This document shows positions 33,909 through 42,643 of a DNA stretch of 64,000 nt, piece after piece. The stretch is taken from NCBI GenBank assembly GCA_000447245.1, contig AUYT01000001.1, forward strand, positions 228,825 through 292,824, in the 5' to 3' direction. Below the pieces are notes generated by a model that was given only the letters and a program-made list of their open reading frames with translations, did not search any database and was not told where the DNA came from. Each line of letters starts with the position of its first letter. Within the stretch, counting starts at the first letter, position 1. Source of the stretch: a candidate division Zixibacteria bacterium RBG-1. Its GTDB lineage: Bacteria > Zixibacteria > MSB-5A5 > DSPP01 > RBG-1. A program made the translations under genes and the position numbers.

Positions 33909-35492
33909 TTACTTACAGCAGACCCCCGAGGGATTTGGCTTCGGTCCCCCTTTGAAAACATGGTTGACGTCATAAATTATATCCGTCAAATTTGCCATTT
34001 TATCACCGTTAGCATCCATAAGACAAATCAGAGGTTGTTTGGGAGCGCCTTTAAAGACTATATTAACTTCTCGAATTATATCCGCGAGATTGTACATACC
34101 ATCTACATTCACATCCCCCGGCTTATAGACGCACAGAGGCACAGTCATCATATCATCCTGCATATAATCTTCATCTGCAAAATATGGTTCTGGGTCGCCA
34201 CATTGAAAGCAACAACAGGAACCACAGTTGCCTGCCGGAGGCTGCTGACAGCCGACCGGACAAAGAGCACACCAATAATTCAGATTATACTCAATCACAG
34301 CCGCAACCTCATTGGCATTAGCCCCTACCCCCACGATAGTAGAGCTGATTTCGGTATACTCGCAGACACAGGTGTCATTGGATGCCTGTACACAATTAAG
34401 CGGGTCAGCCCCAGCCACCACATAAGGGCAGTCACCCACACAAGGAGGTTTACTCCCAATACATTCTGGAGTTGGACCAGCTTGTTCGGACAGATTTAGA
34501 TTAGGTATATTAATTAATAACGGTAGGTCTTCCAAGATAGGGTCAGGCCTTGGTTCAGCTAACATTTGAATCTCCAGCATACTGCTCGCATCTATATTGG
34601 GGTTTGGTGGATGATAGTTTGGACTTGGTGGAACAATCGGATCCGGTGGATGTAGCTGAACAAACCACTCTACTTGTATTTCAGCCTGGTCAATCTGGGG
34701 GCCAGGCAAGATGGTTATACTTCTTATCCCTCGGTTTATTCTCAAGCGGGGACAGCTGTTCTGGTCCCGCACATAGCCATAAGAGTTGATGCAGAGATTT
34801 TGAGGGAACCCGGAGCAGAGCATATTCAGAGTATCATTGCTTTGGCCATCCCACCACCAGGAGCCGCGACAGGTATCTGTACTATTATCTAAACAGGGAT
34901 TGACAATACAGCCCGCAGGTGGCTGCAGTTTCACCCCGGCAAAATAAGAAGAATAAACACAACAGTTGGTATCCAGCAGGCGTAAAAAGATGGTGGTGCA
35001 CTGCTGAGATGGTGATAAGATTACAGTTCTCAATACAGAGGGGCAAATTAAATCACCGGGTGTACGACAAATCTTTCCATCCGGGCAGGTATCTCTGCCA
35101 GCGATTCGATAGATTCCTCCTTCCAATCCGAGGGTACAAGGTTTAGCACCGCAATTGACCAAACCGATAGAAATTGCCTCAACCCGAAACGGATAAACTG
35201 TATCCGGACAGCCATCTCTGGGATTTTGGTATCTCCACAGATAACCGCCCGGAAAAGGACCGAAGCCACAGGTGGGATGACAGGAAGTGGCAAAAGGATT
35301 GGTGGCGCAGAAAGATTGGGGTGAGGCAACTTCCTTGTCACCAAGACCAGTGGAAACAAAACCAGAAATTGGTTCTTCGGCTTGGTTTTCTTGGAATGAA
35401 AGGAACTTATCCCAGGGATTATCTGTTTCTCCCCACAAGGGGCTACAACAAAGGAAAACTAAAAATAAAAGCCTGGAAATTTTTTTAGACAT
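33909..35492 (-). CDS. large secreted Cys-rich protein with C-terminal dockerin repeats
   Basis: 527 residues. Signal peptide MSKKISRLLFLVFLCCSPLWG. The body is unusually cysteine-rich (CATNPFATSCHPTCGFGPFPGG, CGSCCCFQCGD), suggesting multiple disulfides and an extracellular location. Two dockerin-type calcium repeats end the protein (GDVNVDGMYNLADIIREVNIVFKG and DANGDKMANLTDIIYDVNHVFKG), followed by PSGVCCK. This tail resembles those of the dockerin proteins at 15416 and 61312. Body family not recognised. Confidence 0.8.
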   Translation of the reverse strand: MSKKISRLLFLVFLCCSPLWGETDNPWDKFLSFQENQAEEPISGFVSTGLGDKEVASPQSFCATNPFATSCHPTCGFGPFPGGYLWRYQNPRDGCPDTVYPFRVEAISIGLVNCGAKPCTLGLEGGIYRIAGRDTCPDGKICRTPGDLICPSVLRTVILSPSQQCTTIFLRLLDTNCCVYSSYFAGVKLQPPAGCIVNPCLDNSTDTCRGSWWWDGQSNDTLNMLCSGFPQNLCINSYGYVRDQNSCPRLRINRGIRSITILPGPQIDQAEIQVEWFVQLHPPDPIVPPSPNYHPPNPNIDASSMLEIQMLAEPRPDPILEDLPLLINIPNLNLSEQAGPTPECIGSKPPCVGDCPYVVAGADPLNCVQASNDTCVCEYTEISSTIVGVGANANEVAAVIEYNLNYWCALCPVGCQQPPAGNCGSCCCFQCGDPEPYFADEDYMQDDMMTVPLCVYKPGDVNVDGMYNLADIIREVNIVFKGAPKQPLICLMDANGDKMANLTDIIYDVNHVFKGGPKPNPSGVCCK

Positions 35493-35593
35493 AGTTACTC
35501 CTTCTTTAAGGATTGACCCTAAAATCTAATTCTGTTTGAGTTCAGATGTCAAGAGTTTTTTGAACTTTTTTTACTTCGAAAACAGAATTATAT

Positions 35594-36979
35594 CTATTTA
35601 CCGATACAAAACTGGCTGAAAATCCGATTCAAAATGTCGTCGGTATAAACCTTTCCGATAACTTCCCCCACTTTATCTAAAGCTTTGCGGGTGTCTAAAG
35701 CTATAAATTCCAGAGAAAGGTTTTTCTCCAGACCAAGTTTAGTTTTTTTCAGAAATTCCAGAGCGGTTTCCAGCGCCTCTTTATGCCTCAAATTAGTCAG
35801 AACCACCTCCCCTTCCCGGTGCAGTTTGGAAATCCGGGAGACAATTGATTTTTTCAAGTTGTCCATTCCTTCGCCCAGCAAAGCCGATACCCGATGGGAG
35901 GTTTTATTTGAAAATTGACTCTCGAAATTTTTAACTGCTCTCTCTTGAACCAGATCAATCTTATTTAACACCACCAAATAATTCTGCTCCTTTAATTTTT
36001 TCTCCAGAATCTTCTCTTCTTCGGATAAATTTTGAGTGCAGTCGACCACCAGTAAGATTAAATCCCCCTTCTTAATCTCTTTTTCCGCTCTTTTGATTCC
36101 TTCGATTTCAATTTCATCCCCGGAAATCCTGAATCCGGCCGTGTCCACCAAGCGGACCAAAATTCCGTCAAAATTGACGTAATCTGAAATCACATCCCGG
36201 GTGGTTCCGGGAATCGCAGTTACAATGGCTCGGTCTTTCTGCAAAAGAGAATTTAGAAGAGAAGATTTGCCGACGTTGGGCTTCCCGACTATTACAACAT
36301 TCAACCCCTCTTTTAAAATTTTCCCTTCTTCATAAGTTTCAATTAATTTGAGTAAACCCTCTTCTACCTCACCAATTATTTTCAACATCTCTTTTTTATC
36401 TTGGACCGGAATATCCTGCTCCACAAAATCAATCTGGGCTTCAATTTTGGCCATCAGGTTCAATAATTTGGCACGAATACCTTCTATGCGAGTGGACAAT
36501 CTGCCTTCCAATTGAGCTAAAGCCGACTTTAAAGAAGAATCGGACTTGGCTCGAATTACGTCAGCCACCGCTTCAGCTTGGGCTAAGTCAATCCGACCAT
36601 TTACAAATGCTCGCAGAGTAAATTCTCCCGGTTCCGCTAATCTGGCACCGGCCGCCACGGTAGCATGTAAAATTTTCTGCAAAACCAGAGGACCGCCATG
36701 ACAGGAGATTTCCACCACATCTTCGACGGTGTAAGTATGGGGAGCTTGCATTATAATCAGCAAAACTTCATCTAAAATTTCATTGGAAATCGGGTCAACC
36801 ACTTTGCCGTAATGGACTGTGTGGGATTCTACCCTGGTAGGGTGGACTTTTCCCTGAAAAATTTTATCTGCGATTTGAAAAGCAGATTTTCCTGATAAAC
36901 GGACAATCCCTAAGCCCGCTTCCCCCAAGGGGGTGGAGATGGCGGTGATGGTGTCTGAAAAGTTGGAGGTCTGGGTCAT
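35594..36979 (-). CDS. mnmE: tRNA modification GTPase
   Basis: 461 residues from the ATG at 36979; a TTG at 36997 is the only longer option. Partner of MnmG in U34 modification. N-terminal folate-binding domain (TITAISTPLGEAGLGIVRLSG, VEISCHGGPLVLQKIL). The G domain contains VGKPNVGKSSLLNSLL (P-loop near residue 226), GTTRD switch, DTAGF and NKIDL. The C-terminus FCIGK carries the conserved cysteine. It is part of the classic rpmH-rnpA-yidD-yidC-mnmE block, here separated from yidC by an inserted two-gene cassette. Confidence 0.97.
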   Translation of the reverse strand: MTQTSNFSDTITAISTPLGEAGLGIVRLSGKSAFQIADKIFQGKVHPTRVESHTVHYGKVVDPISNEILDEVLLIIMQAPHTYTVEDVVEISCHGGPLVLQKILHATVAAGARLAEPGEFTLRAFVNGRIDLAQAEAVADVIRAKSDSSLKSALAQLEGRLSTRIEGIRAKLLNLMAKIEAQIDFVEQDIPVQDKKEMLKIIGEVEEGLLKLIETYEEGKILKEGLNVVIVGKPNVGKSSLLNSLLQKDRAIVTAIPGTTRDVISDYVNFDGILVRLVDTAGFRISGDEIEIEGIKRAEKEIKKGDLILLVVDCTQNLSEEEKILEKKLKEQNYLVVLNKIDLVQERAVKNFESQFSNKTSHRVSALLGEGMDNLKKSIVSRISKLHREGEVVLTNLRHKEALETALEFLKKTKLGLEKNLSLEFIALDTRKALDKVGEVIGKVYTDDILNRIFSQFCIGK

Positions 36980-37081
36980 GGTTTTATCTAGTGTCAATTC
37001 AATATATACAGGAAGGTGGTTTTTGGCAATTTCCTAATGGACTTTTTGGGGACTCCAAGGGAAAAAAGTTATATTTTTTAC

Positions 37082-37110
37082 TTGACAATCATGTCAATAT
37101 TTATTATTAT
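37082..37110 (+). promoter_or_regulatory. near-consensus sigma70 promoter of the two-gene cassette
   Basis: TTGACA at 37082-37087, a 17-nt spacer and TATTAT at 37105-37110. The -35 region is itself part of the dyad TTGACAATCATGTCAA. The leader to the ATG at 37243 is about 125 nt. Confidence 0.75.
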
Positions 37111-37111
37111 C

Positions 37112-37168
37112 TCCGGAGCAAACTATATAAAAATGCACTTTTATACTGAAAAAGGTCATATCCGGAGC
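37112..37168 (+). promoter_or_regulatory. paired TCCGGAGC repeats near the cassette transcription start
   Basis: TCCGGAGC occurs at 37112-37119, over the predicted start site, and again at 37161-37168. The spacing of 49 nt is close to five helical turns, and each is followed by an A/T-rich TATA tract. They look like operator half-sites for a repressor that could loop or bind cooperatively. Inference only. Confidence 0.4.
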
Positions 37169-37242
37169 TATATATACTCCTTTTTAGACCATTTGACTGC
37201 GTTTAATGGAGTGTATAGTAAAAAATTTAATAGGAGGATTTG

Positions 37243-37812
37243 ATGGATGATAATGCTATAGAGAGCTTTTTAAAAGACTACCAGGGGGTTTTGTCCATGA
37301 TTTCTTTTAAGTTATGTGAGCAATTTGCCAGGATAGATTTAGTGGACCGATGCATGCAGGAAGGTCGGACTGCGATATTTCAATTATGTAAATCCTCAAA
37401 AAAGGATTTTACGGATTTTTATCTAAGAAAGAGAGTTGAACTCAGAGTTATTTCTCTTTTAAGAGAGGAGGCAAAAAGGTCGAGAATGTTCAAATCTTTA
37501 GATGACTCTCCAAGAAAGCAGATGGGGTATGGAGAATCAGAAGACGATACAGAAGAATTGGACATTTCCGAGACCATACCTGAACAGGATGGCTATTATT
37601 TAGAGAAAATCAGATTGGAGAGACTGAAGCAAGCAGTTTCAAACGAAAGACTAAGGGCGGCCTTAGACCGGATTAGATTAGGATTACCTCTCAAGAATGC
37701 CCATAGTAAGATATTAAAGTATCATAGCAAAGAATTAGTAAAAAAGTGGCTGATTATAAAAGCAGCTCATTCTAACCCAACCTTTAACAAGAAAAAAACA
37801 AAAGGAGCATAA
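37243..37812 (+). CDS. sigma-factor-region-2-like protein
   Basis: 189 residues, start fixed by AGGAGG at 37232-37237. Residues about 10-85 resemble sigma70-family region 2: a helix with DLVDRCMQEGRTAIFQL, matching the DLxQEGxxAL pattern, then FTDFYLRKRVELRVISLLREEAKRSR. An acidic linker follows and then a basic C-terminal tail (KKKTKGA). No region 4 (-35 binding) is apparent. It may be a minimal sigma-like regulator or a DNA-binding protein derived from one. The downstream gene starts 1 nt after its stop and shares its regulation. Confidence 0.6.
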   Translation: MDDNAIESFLKDYQGVLSMISFKLCEQFARIDLVDRCMQEGRTAIFQLCKSSKKDFTDFYLRKRVELRVISLLREEAKRSRMFKSLDDSPRKQMGYGESEDDTEELDISETIPEQDGYYLEKIRLERLKQAVSNERLRAALDRIRLGLPLKNAHSKILKYHSKELVKKWLIIKAAHSNPTFNKKKTKGA

Positions 37813-37813
37813 A

Positions 37814-39244
37814 ATGCAGGAACAAGAATTAGAAATCTTAGAGGAACAAGGTTCTCAGGAAAGCAAAGAAAAGGTACGGGAGGTAAAAGACAAAATAGAA
37901 AGGCTTTTTGAAGAGAAATTTGACAATGTCAGCATCAAAGACATTATTATGGAGTTCTCAAAAGAACCCCGACCAGAGGTGGTTAATTTACCGATCAAAG
38001 ATTCGGGGTCGGAAATAGAGATTCAGCTACCATCCGGTGTCAGAAAATTTCCGGTGCATAAGGAGCAAAGGACAGGGAAGAAATTTATTTGTGATTACTT
38101 CCCTCCAGAGTTGTTGTCCGCTGATACAGATGTAAACCCTCGTAAACTTGTAAAGGATAGGCTAGTTAAATTAGTAGAGGCTTTTATGGTGGGAGAGACT
38201 AGATTTCAAGTGACAAATGGTCGGCTGAAAATGTTTCCAAATAATCAAGTTGGGCTTTTTATATTCGACGGCTCACATGGTGGTGCTGCCGACTTATTAG
38301 CAGGAAATCCTCAAATATTTTGCAAATTCTACTTGCCAGACTCTTTGTCTTATTTGGAAGCTCTTCATTGGAATAATCATGCTCATAGAGAATTAAGACA
38401 ACAAGAGTTTAGGGGCCAGGTTCTTCTGAAAAAGAGAAACGCTGCCTTACTTGAAAGGATGAGACAACTTTTGGATAATAAAGAATTTCCAAAAAAAACA
38501 GAAGAAGTTTTTATAAAAAAATTCTTAAATCCTCTAGAGCGCAAAGGGATGACGGAAGCCATAATAGACGATGTTATTAAGTATATACTATATGCTGAAC
38601 CCGAAGTTGAACCAGAAGGCGGTAACCCTGTGGTGAGGTTGTGCGGACTCTATGAGTTTGTCAATCTAGAAGAACAGTCTAGGAGAGGTGGTAAGAAAAT
38701 AAGCTACGAACTATTACGATCCACTATTTTCTCTGATTTTATTGGCGATGAATTATGCGATTACGATAAAAAGTCCATAGATGATGAGGATGATCCTAGG
38801 ACAAAAGAGAAGCAAAATTTATTGAGGTTATGCAATCTATTAGTTCTTCATACCCTAAAAGATAAATGGGGTGCCACAGAGGATGGCACCAAGAAAGGTC
38901 ATTCTACAAATGAGGCCATAATTTCGGAGAGATTATGGAAAAAAGGGGCAGTAAGATATTGGTCTCCGCAGCTAAGAGAAACCATTGGATTGATTGTTGG
39001 TGCAGCTCCTAGTGATGTTGAGCGAATATTCCAGTTGAATATTACTAAAAAGAGTTGGATTCTAATCGAGGATGCCGTCAAAAGATTGTTTAGCTACGGT
39101 GCATGGAATGACAGCAGTGTTGCCGATCTTTTAAATACCAATAAGTTGGAGACTACGATTGATGCCTTGAGAGGGTGGGCCACAAAATATAATCAACCTC
39201 TCCTAGATGCTTATCATTTAGCAAACCGGGAAAAGCCTAGTTAA
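37814..39244 (+). CDS. ParB/DGQHR-like domain protein of unknown function
   Basis: 476 residues, translationally linked to the sigma-like gene; its ribosome-binding site (AAAGGAG) lies within that gene's 3' end. Residues about 85-205 resemble the ParB/sulfiredoxin-like or DGQHR fold: LFIFDGSHGGAADLLAGN near 155, comparable to DGxHRxxAA, then VKFY-like strand CKFYLPDS and ALHWNNHAHRELRQQEF, comparable to the ALNxNxxHREL segment. The conserved Arg after His is absent (SHGG). The remaining 270 residues are helical with no recognised domain. Role unknown; nucleotide- or DNA-linked activity is a guess. Confidence 0.55.
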   Translation: MQEQELEILEEQGSQESKEKVREVKDKIERLFEEKFDNVSIKDIIMEFSKEPRPEVVNLPIKDSGSEIEIQLPSGVRKFPVHKEQRTGKKFICDYFPPELLSADTDVNPRKLVKDRLVKLVEAFMVGETRFQVTNGRLKMFPNNQVGLFIFDGSHGGAADLLAGNPQIFCKFYLPDSLSYLEALHWNNHAHRELRQQEFRGQVLLKKRNAALLERMRQLLDNKEFPKKTEEVFIKKFLNPLERKGMTEAIIDDVIKYILYAEPEVEPEGGNPVVRLCGLYEFVNLEEQSRRGGKKISYELLRSTIFSDFIGDELCDYDKKSIDDEDDPRTKEKQNLLRLCNLLVLHTLKDKWGATEDGTKKGHSTNEAIISERLWKKGAVRYWSPQLRETIGLIVGAAPSDVERIFQLNITKKSWILIEDAVKRLFSYGAWNDSSVADLLNTNKLETTIDALRGWATKYNQPLLDAYHLANREKPS

Positions 39245-39268
39245 AAAATCCTCTATTACCAAAGAAAT

Positions 39269-39298
39269 AGGGAAGTCAATGAGGCTTCCCTTTTCTTT
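39269..39298 (+). terminator. rho-independent terminator of the cassette
   Basis: AGGGAAG...CTTCCCT stem with a short loop followed by TTTTCTTTT, 25 nt after the stop at 39244. With the promoter at 37082 it closes the cassette as an independent transcription unit. Confidence 0.8.
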
Positions 39299-39343
39299 TG
39301 TATTGGAAATAGGTTAATCAACCCAAACTGCAAATACCATAAC

Positions 39344-41011
39344 CTAATTTTCCGCCGGTACTGGCTGTAATTTAGATTTGACATAATTCTGCTCTATGAT
39401 GGACAAAAGGTTATACATAGTCCAGTACAACACCAAGCCAGCTGGGAATGATTTAAAAAGGAAGAAAAAGAAGACCGGAAAGATATAAACCATCATTTTT
39501 TGTTTAGGGTCTTTCATGCTGAATTTCATCTGGAAAAACATGGTCACCCCCATAATGATGGGCAAAATATAATAAGGGTCGGCCTGGGATAAATCCGAAA
39601 GATAGCCGATAAATTTAGCTCCCCGGAGTTCAATACTGGTGGTGAAGACCACATACAAAGCATAAAACAAGGGCATCTGAATCACAAGCGGCAGACAGCC
39701 ACCCAAGGGATTAATCTTGAATTCTTTATAAAGCTTCATGGTTTCCATGTTAAATTTTTGCTTATCATCTTTATAGCGTTCTTTCAGCTTGGCAATTTTG
39801 GGCTGCAGCTCCTGCATTTTCATAGCCGATTTGGTGGCTTTAATAGAGAGGGGGTAAAAAATCACCTTCATCAGAATGGAAAAAATGATAATCACGATTC
39901 CATAATTGGGGAGCAGTTTAAACATATTCACAAAATACCACAGAATTAGAATTGAAAAGGGCCGGATAATCTTCCAACCCAGATTAACCACATTTTCCAA
40001 TCCGATTTTATAGTTTTTCAGGATAAAATAGTTGATGGGACCTAAGAAGATGGTAAATTTCCGGCTGAAGCTGTCTGCTTGTGGAATCTGATTTTCTAAA
40101 TAAACCGCGATATTTTTCTGAACCGTTACTCCCTGGGGGTCTTTGAGTTCCCGGCCTACAGCCTGAAAGCCGCTGGCTGAATTGGTGTCCTGGGGAACAA
40201 GGGCAGCCAAAAAATATTTACTTCTGGTAGCGGTCCACTTAATCTTTCCCGATTTGGACAAAGATAAACTTAAATCATTATTAAATTTTTTTTCCTCCAG
40301 AAGCTCCCCTCCCAGATAGCCGTAAGCGGCAAAATAACCCAAGTCTCCGTTTTTATCTTTCTCGGTGACCGCAAGACCTTGGGGCCAATCCAAATAAAAC
40401 TTTCTGCCTAAAAATTGATTTTTGTTGCCGGATATTTTTAAGTTTAAGTCAAAGCTGTACTTATCAGCATAAAAAGTAAACTCTTTAGTAATCTCTATCC
40501 CGGTTTTCAGCTTTTTACTAAAAATTAGCTTTTCGCTCTGGTCTTTCTTTTCTAGAATAATTTTATCCGGAGAAGTGGAGCTGAAGTTAAGCTTCTTCAA
40601 ACTGAATCCGGAATCCGGGAATATCACACTTAAGTATTTTAAAGTGTCAATTTCTCCCTCCCCTGTCAGTTTGACAAAGCGATCTCGGTAATCTTTGTAT
40701 TTTTTGAGATGCAAATAGATTAAACTTCCTCCTTTGGAGGAAAATTTGGCAGAATAAAGAGGGGTTTCTACTACAATTATTTTCTCGGCCCCAACAGTAT
40801 CTGATGCTGTCATGACGGCAGCCGATTTTTCCTTTAAAAGCTCCGGTGTTGGCAGAGGAGTTTGTGCTGGAGTAATCGGAGTTTCTTTTTGGGTTTCAGC
40901 CGGTTTTTGGACTGGAGATTTTTTATTTCCGGTCAGCTTCTGCATATACACCGGATAAAAAATTATGACTAAAGCGATAAGCAGGAAAGCTAAGATGGTT
41001 TTTCGGTCCAT
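39344..41011 (-). CDS. yidC: membrane protein insertase
   Basis: 555 residues, the long Gram-negative type. The N-terminal anchor MDRKTILAFLLIALVIIFYPVYM is followed by the large periplasmic beta domain (to about residue 340), then the conserved five-helix insertase core with the MKVIFYPLSIKATKSAMKMQELQPKI and NPLGGCLPLVIQMPLFYALYVVF signatures. Inserts and folds inner-membrane proteins with or without Sec. It belongs to the rpmH-rnpA-yidD-yidC block and is transcribed away from dnaA. Confidence 0.97.
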   Translation of the reverse strand: MDRKTILAFLLIALVIIFYPVYMQKLTGNKKSPVQKPAETQKETPITPAQTPLPTPELLKEKSAAVMTASDTVGAEKIIVVETPLYSAKFSSKGGSLIYLHLKKYKDYRDRFVKLTGEGEIDTLKYLSVIFPDSGFSLKKLNFSSTSPDKIILEKKDQSEKLIFSKKLKTGIEITKEFTFYADKYSFDLNLKISGNKNQFLGRKFYLDWPQGLAVTEKDKNGDLGYFAAYGYLGGELLEEKKFNNDLSLSLSKSGKIKWTATRSKYFLAALVPQDTNSASGFQAVGRELKDPQGVTVQKNIAVYLENQIPQADSFSRKFTIFLGPINYFILKNYKIGLENVVNLGWKIIRPFSILILWYFVNMFKLLPNYGIVIIIFSILMKVIFYPLSIKATKSAMKMQELQPKIAKLKERYKDDKQKFNMETMKLYKEFKINPLGGCLPLVIQMPLFYALYVVFTTSIELRGAKFIGYLSDLSQADPYYILPIIMGVTMFFQMKFSMKDPKQKMMVYIFPVFFFFLFKSFPAGLVLYWTMYNLLSIIEQNYVKSKLQPVPAEN

Positions 41012-41075
41012 AATTTTATTTTAAAAGGGGTAGTTCACGGTCAGGAGACCCAACCCTACCCGGTTACGCATATCT

Positions 41076-41528
41076 TTATACCGGATCATAACCGCCCGGG
41101 TGAAATGGATGACATTTGAAGATTCTTCTCAAAGTTAGCCAGCTTCCTTTTAATAAACCGAATTTTTTCAGAGCCAGTATGCCATATTCGGAGCAGGAAG
41201 GGTAAAAACGGCAGGAACGAGGGAAAATTAGGGCAATTGAATTTTGGTAAATTTTAATCAAAAGTATCAGTGGATAACTAAGTATTCTCAAGGGATTAAT
41301 CGATTTAGGTTGGGGAAAAGATCCCCGACTACGAAACTGACCCCAACCTTTCCTCCCCTTTGAGGGGAGGGTGAAAGTAATTGACTTTGTCATTCTGAGT
41401 CCCGATTTTATCGGGACGAAGAATCTCGCTTTTAAACTGTGGGATCCTTCACTTCGTTTACCCTGAGCCAAGTCGAAGGGTTCAGGATGACAGCTAAATT
41501 TACTCAAATAATTTTTCAAAGTCAGCAT
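41076..41528 (-). CDS. yidD: membrane protein insertion efficiency factor, ORF extended by repeats
   Basis: The YidD core is unmistakable: [39 protein letters not shown]...[14 protein letters not shown]. It begins near 41291, where TTG is the only candidate start close to the core and gives about 71 residues, a usual length. The ATG at 41528 overlaps the rnpA end by 29 nt and would add 79 residues. Those residues are translations of dispersed repeats ([16 protein letters not shown] and [11 protein letters not shown]), so either the true start is internal or YidD carries a repeat-derived extension. YidD assists YidC. Confidence 0.85.
   Translation of the reverse strand: MLTLKNYLSKFSCHPEPFDLAQGKRSEGSHSLKARFFVPIKSGLRMTKSITFTLPSKGRKGWGQFRSRGSFPQPKSINPLRILSYPLILLIKIYQNSIALIFPRSCRFYPSCSEYGILALKKFGLLKGSWLTLRRIFKCHPFHPGGYDPV
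41335..41500 (-). repeat. family B and two family A repeats between rnpA and yidD core
   Basis: GACCCCAACCTTTCCTCCCC... (family B, reversed) then CATTCTGAGTCCCG...GAAGAATCTCGC and GGATCCTTCACTTCG...GGTTCAGGATGAC (family A). The tract has no stop in the yidD frame. Confidence 0.8.
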
Positions 41529-41832
41529 ACAGGTCCCAATATGTTTTGTCTAACGCCTCTTTTTTGGCGAAAAAAATAGTTTTCTGCCCGGAGGAAAACT
41601 TTTCCTTGTTTTTTCGGACTATTTCTCTCAACCATCTTTTAAGTTTGTTCCTGGATACGCTCTTTTTAATCCTTTTATCTGCTAAAAACCCAAATTTAAT
41701 TCCTGGTTGATTTGAAGTATAACAATATATAGTCAAATTCCCACTGGATTTTCTGCTTCCCTTTTCAAAAACCTCCTCGAATTCTTTTTTTGATTTTAAA
41801 ATTAATAGTTTGGGTAAACTTTCATCTTTCAT
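41500..41832 (-). CDS. rnpA: ribonuclease P protein component
   Basis: 110 residues. Binds the RNase P RNA and aids 5' maturation of tRNA precursors. Typical features: N-terminal [20 protein letters not shown], a central [31 protein letters not shown] carrying the RNR signature, and a basic profile. It lies 52 nt after rpmH in the standard order. Confidence 0.95.
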   Translation of the reverse strand: MKDESLPKLLILKSKKEFEEVFEKGSRKSSGNLTIYCYTSNQPGIKFGFLADKRIKKSVSRNKLKRWLREIVRKNKEKFSSGQKTIFFAKKEALDKTYWDLYADFEKLFE

Positions 41833-41884
41833 TTATAATGGTTCTCAAAAAAGACGGTGTCGGAGTGTACCGGCATTATTTTTT

Positions 41885-42034
41885 TTATGCTTTTGGAACC
41901 GTTACGGTTAAGCGGTGCCTTCCCTTTTGTCTTCTCTTTCTCAAAACTTTTCTGCCCCCTTTGGTTTTCATCCGCTTGCGGAAGCCGTGGTCTTTGATTC
42001 TTCTGCGGTTGTGCGGTTGATAAGTTCTTTTCAT
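41885..42034 (-). CDS. rpmH: 50S ribosomal protein L34
   Basis: 49 residues on the minus strand, start ATG at 42034, stop TAA at 41885. The translation opens [18 protein letters not shown] and continues [12 protein letters not shown], the near-universal L34 sequence, ending TVPKA. GGAGC lies 6 nt before the ATG. Easily missed because a longer ORF (41829-42077) covers it in another frame. First gene of the leftward rpmH-rnpA-yidD-yidC group, opposite dnaA. Confidence 0.97.
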   Translation of the reverse strand: MKRTYQPHNRRRIKDHGFRKRMKTKGGRKVLRKRRQKGRHRLTVTVPKA

Positions 42035-42609
42035 ATAGCTCCTTGAGTTTTATAAGTTGAAATTTCAAATTAAACAAACTTGGCAGCCATAGTCAAGCGA
42101 AAAGAGTTAACGATTCAAATCTAAAAGTTTTTTCTGTGTTCGCAAAAAATTGCTGTAATCTTTACGATTAGCGCCAAAATAAGAAGTTCCGGAGGAAAAT
42201 TCACACTGCCAAAGCTTTTTTACTTGGCCGTTCTTTAACTTCCCATCTGGCTGTTTGTTGCGGAAGCGGTTTTGGGCCGGCCGGCAAATAAAGTTTTCAG
42301 CAAAACATTTTTGAAATTTCTCTTAAATAAAATTTCGCTAAGCAGTTCAAATGGCTGCTCAAAAGTTTTTTTTGAAGTAATCTTTTTTTATCTCTTGACA
42401 AAAACCATTTGACAAATATTTTAGAACTAAATGGTCAAGGCTTTGACCATAAATGAATTTTTGGGGAAGTTTTTTAATCAATTACGATAAAAAATAAAAA
42501 TTGGAAAATTAAACCCGACCGATACGAAATCTAAATTTTAAGGGTGCTTTGAGGTTGGAACCTTTAAAATTTCCCAACTAAAACCAAAAAAATCGTCTGA
42601 ATTCAAAAC
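42035..42609. other. rpmH-dnaA divergent spacer, left part of probable oriC
   Basis: 609 nt without a gene between divergent rpmH and dnaA. Strongly AT-rich from about 42300 on (long T and A runs). Promoters for both directions are expected here. The only perfect DnaA boxes are at its right end (42610-42629). A GGCCGGCCGG stretch lies near 42277. No small gene was found. Confidence 0.6.
42395..42422 (+). promoter_or_regulatory. candidate dnaA promoter
   Basis: TTGACA at 42395-42400 and TATTTT at 42417-42422 with a 16-nt spacer. The resulting leader of about 215 nt would carry the DnaA-box palindrome, allowing autoregulation by DnaA. Confidence 0.5.
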
Positions 42610-42629
42610 TTATCCACATCTGTGGATAA
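42610..42629. promoter_or_regulatory. inverted pair of perfect DnaA boxes
   Basis: TTATCCACA at 42610-42618 and its inverted partner TGTGGATAA at 42621-42629, two bases apart, forming one palindrome 14 nt before the dnaA start. Matches the TTATNCACA consensus exactly on both arms. Confidence 0.9.
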
Positions 42630-42643
42630 GTTGTTATTAGCCC

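Noticed and set aside
37016-37243. 75-residue plus-strand frame upstream of the sigma-like gene
   Set aside because: It covers the promoter and operator-like region, has no ribosome-binding site and ends exactly at the next gene's start; treated as non-coding leader.
37814-39244. The missing chromosomal ParB for the parS site
   Set aside because: The protein lacks the GERRxRA motif, a recognisable helix-turn-helix domain and a ParA partner, and its companion is sigma-like; it is at best a remote ParB-fold relative.
41829-42077. 82-residue minus-strand reading frame at the rpmH locus
   Set aside because: It overlaps rpmH in another frame; the true L34 sequence is at 41885-42034 and the longer frame has no protein-like character.
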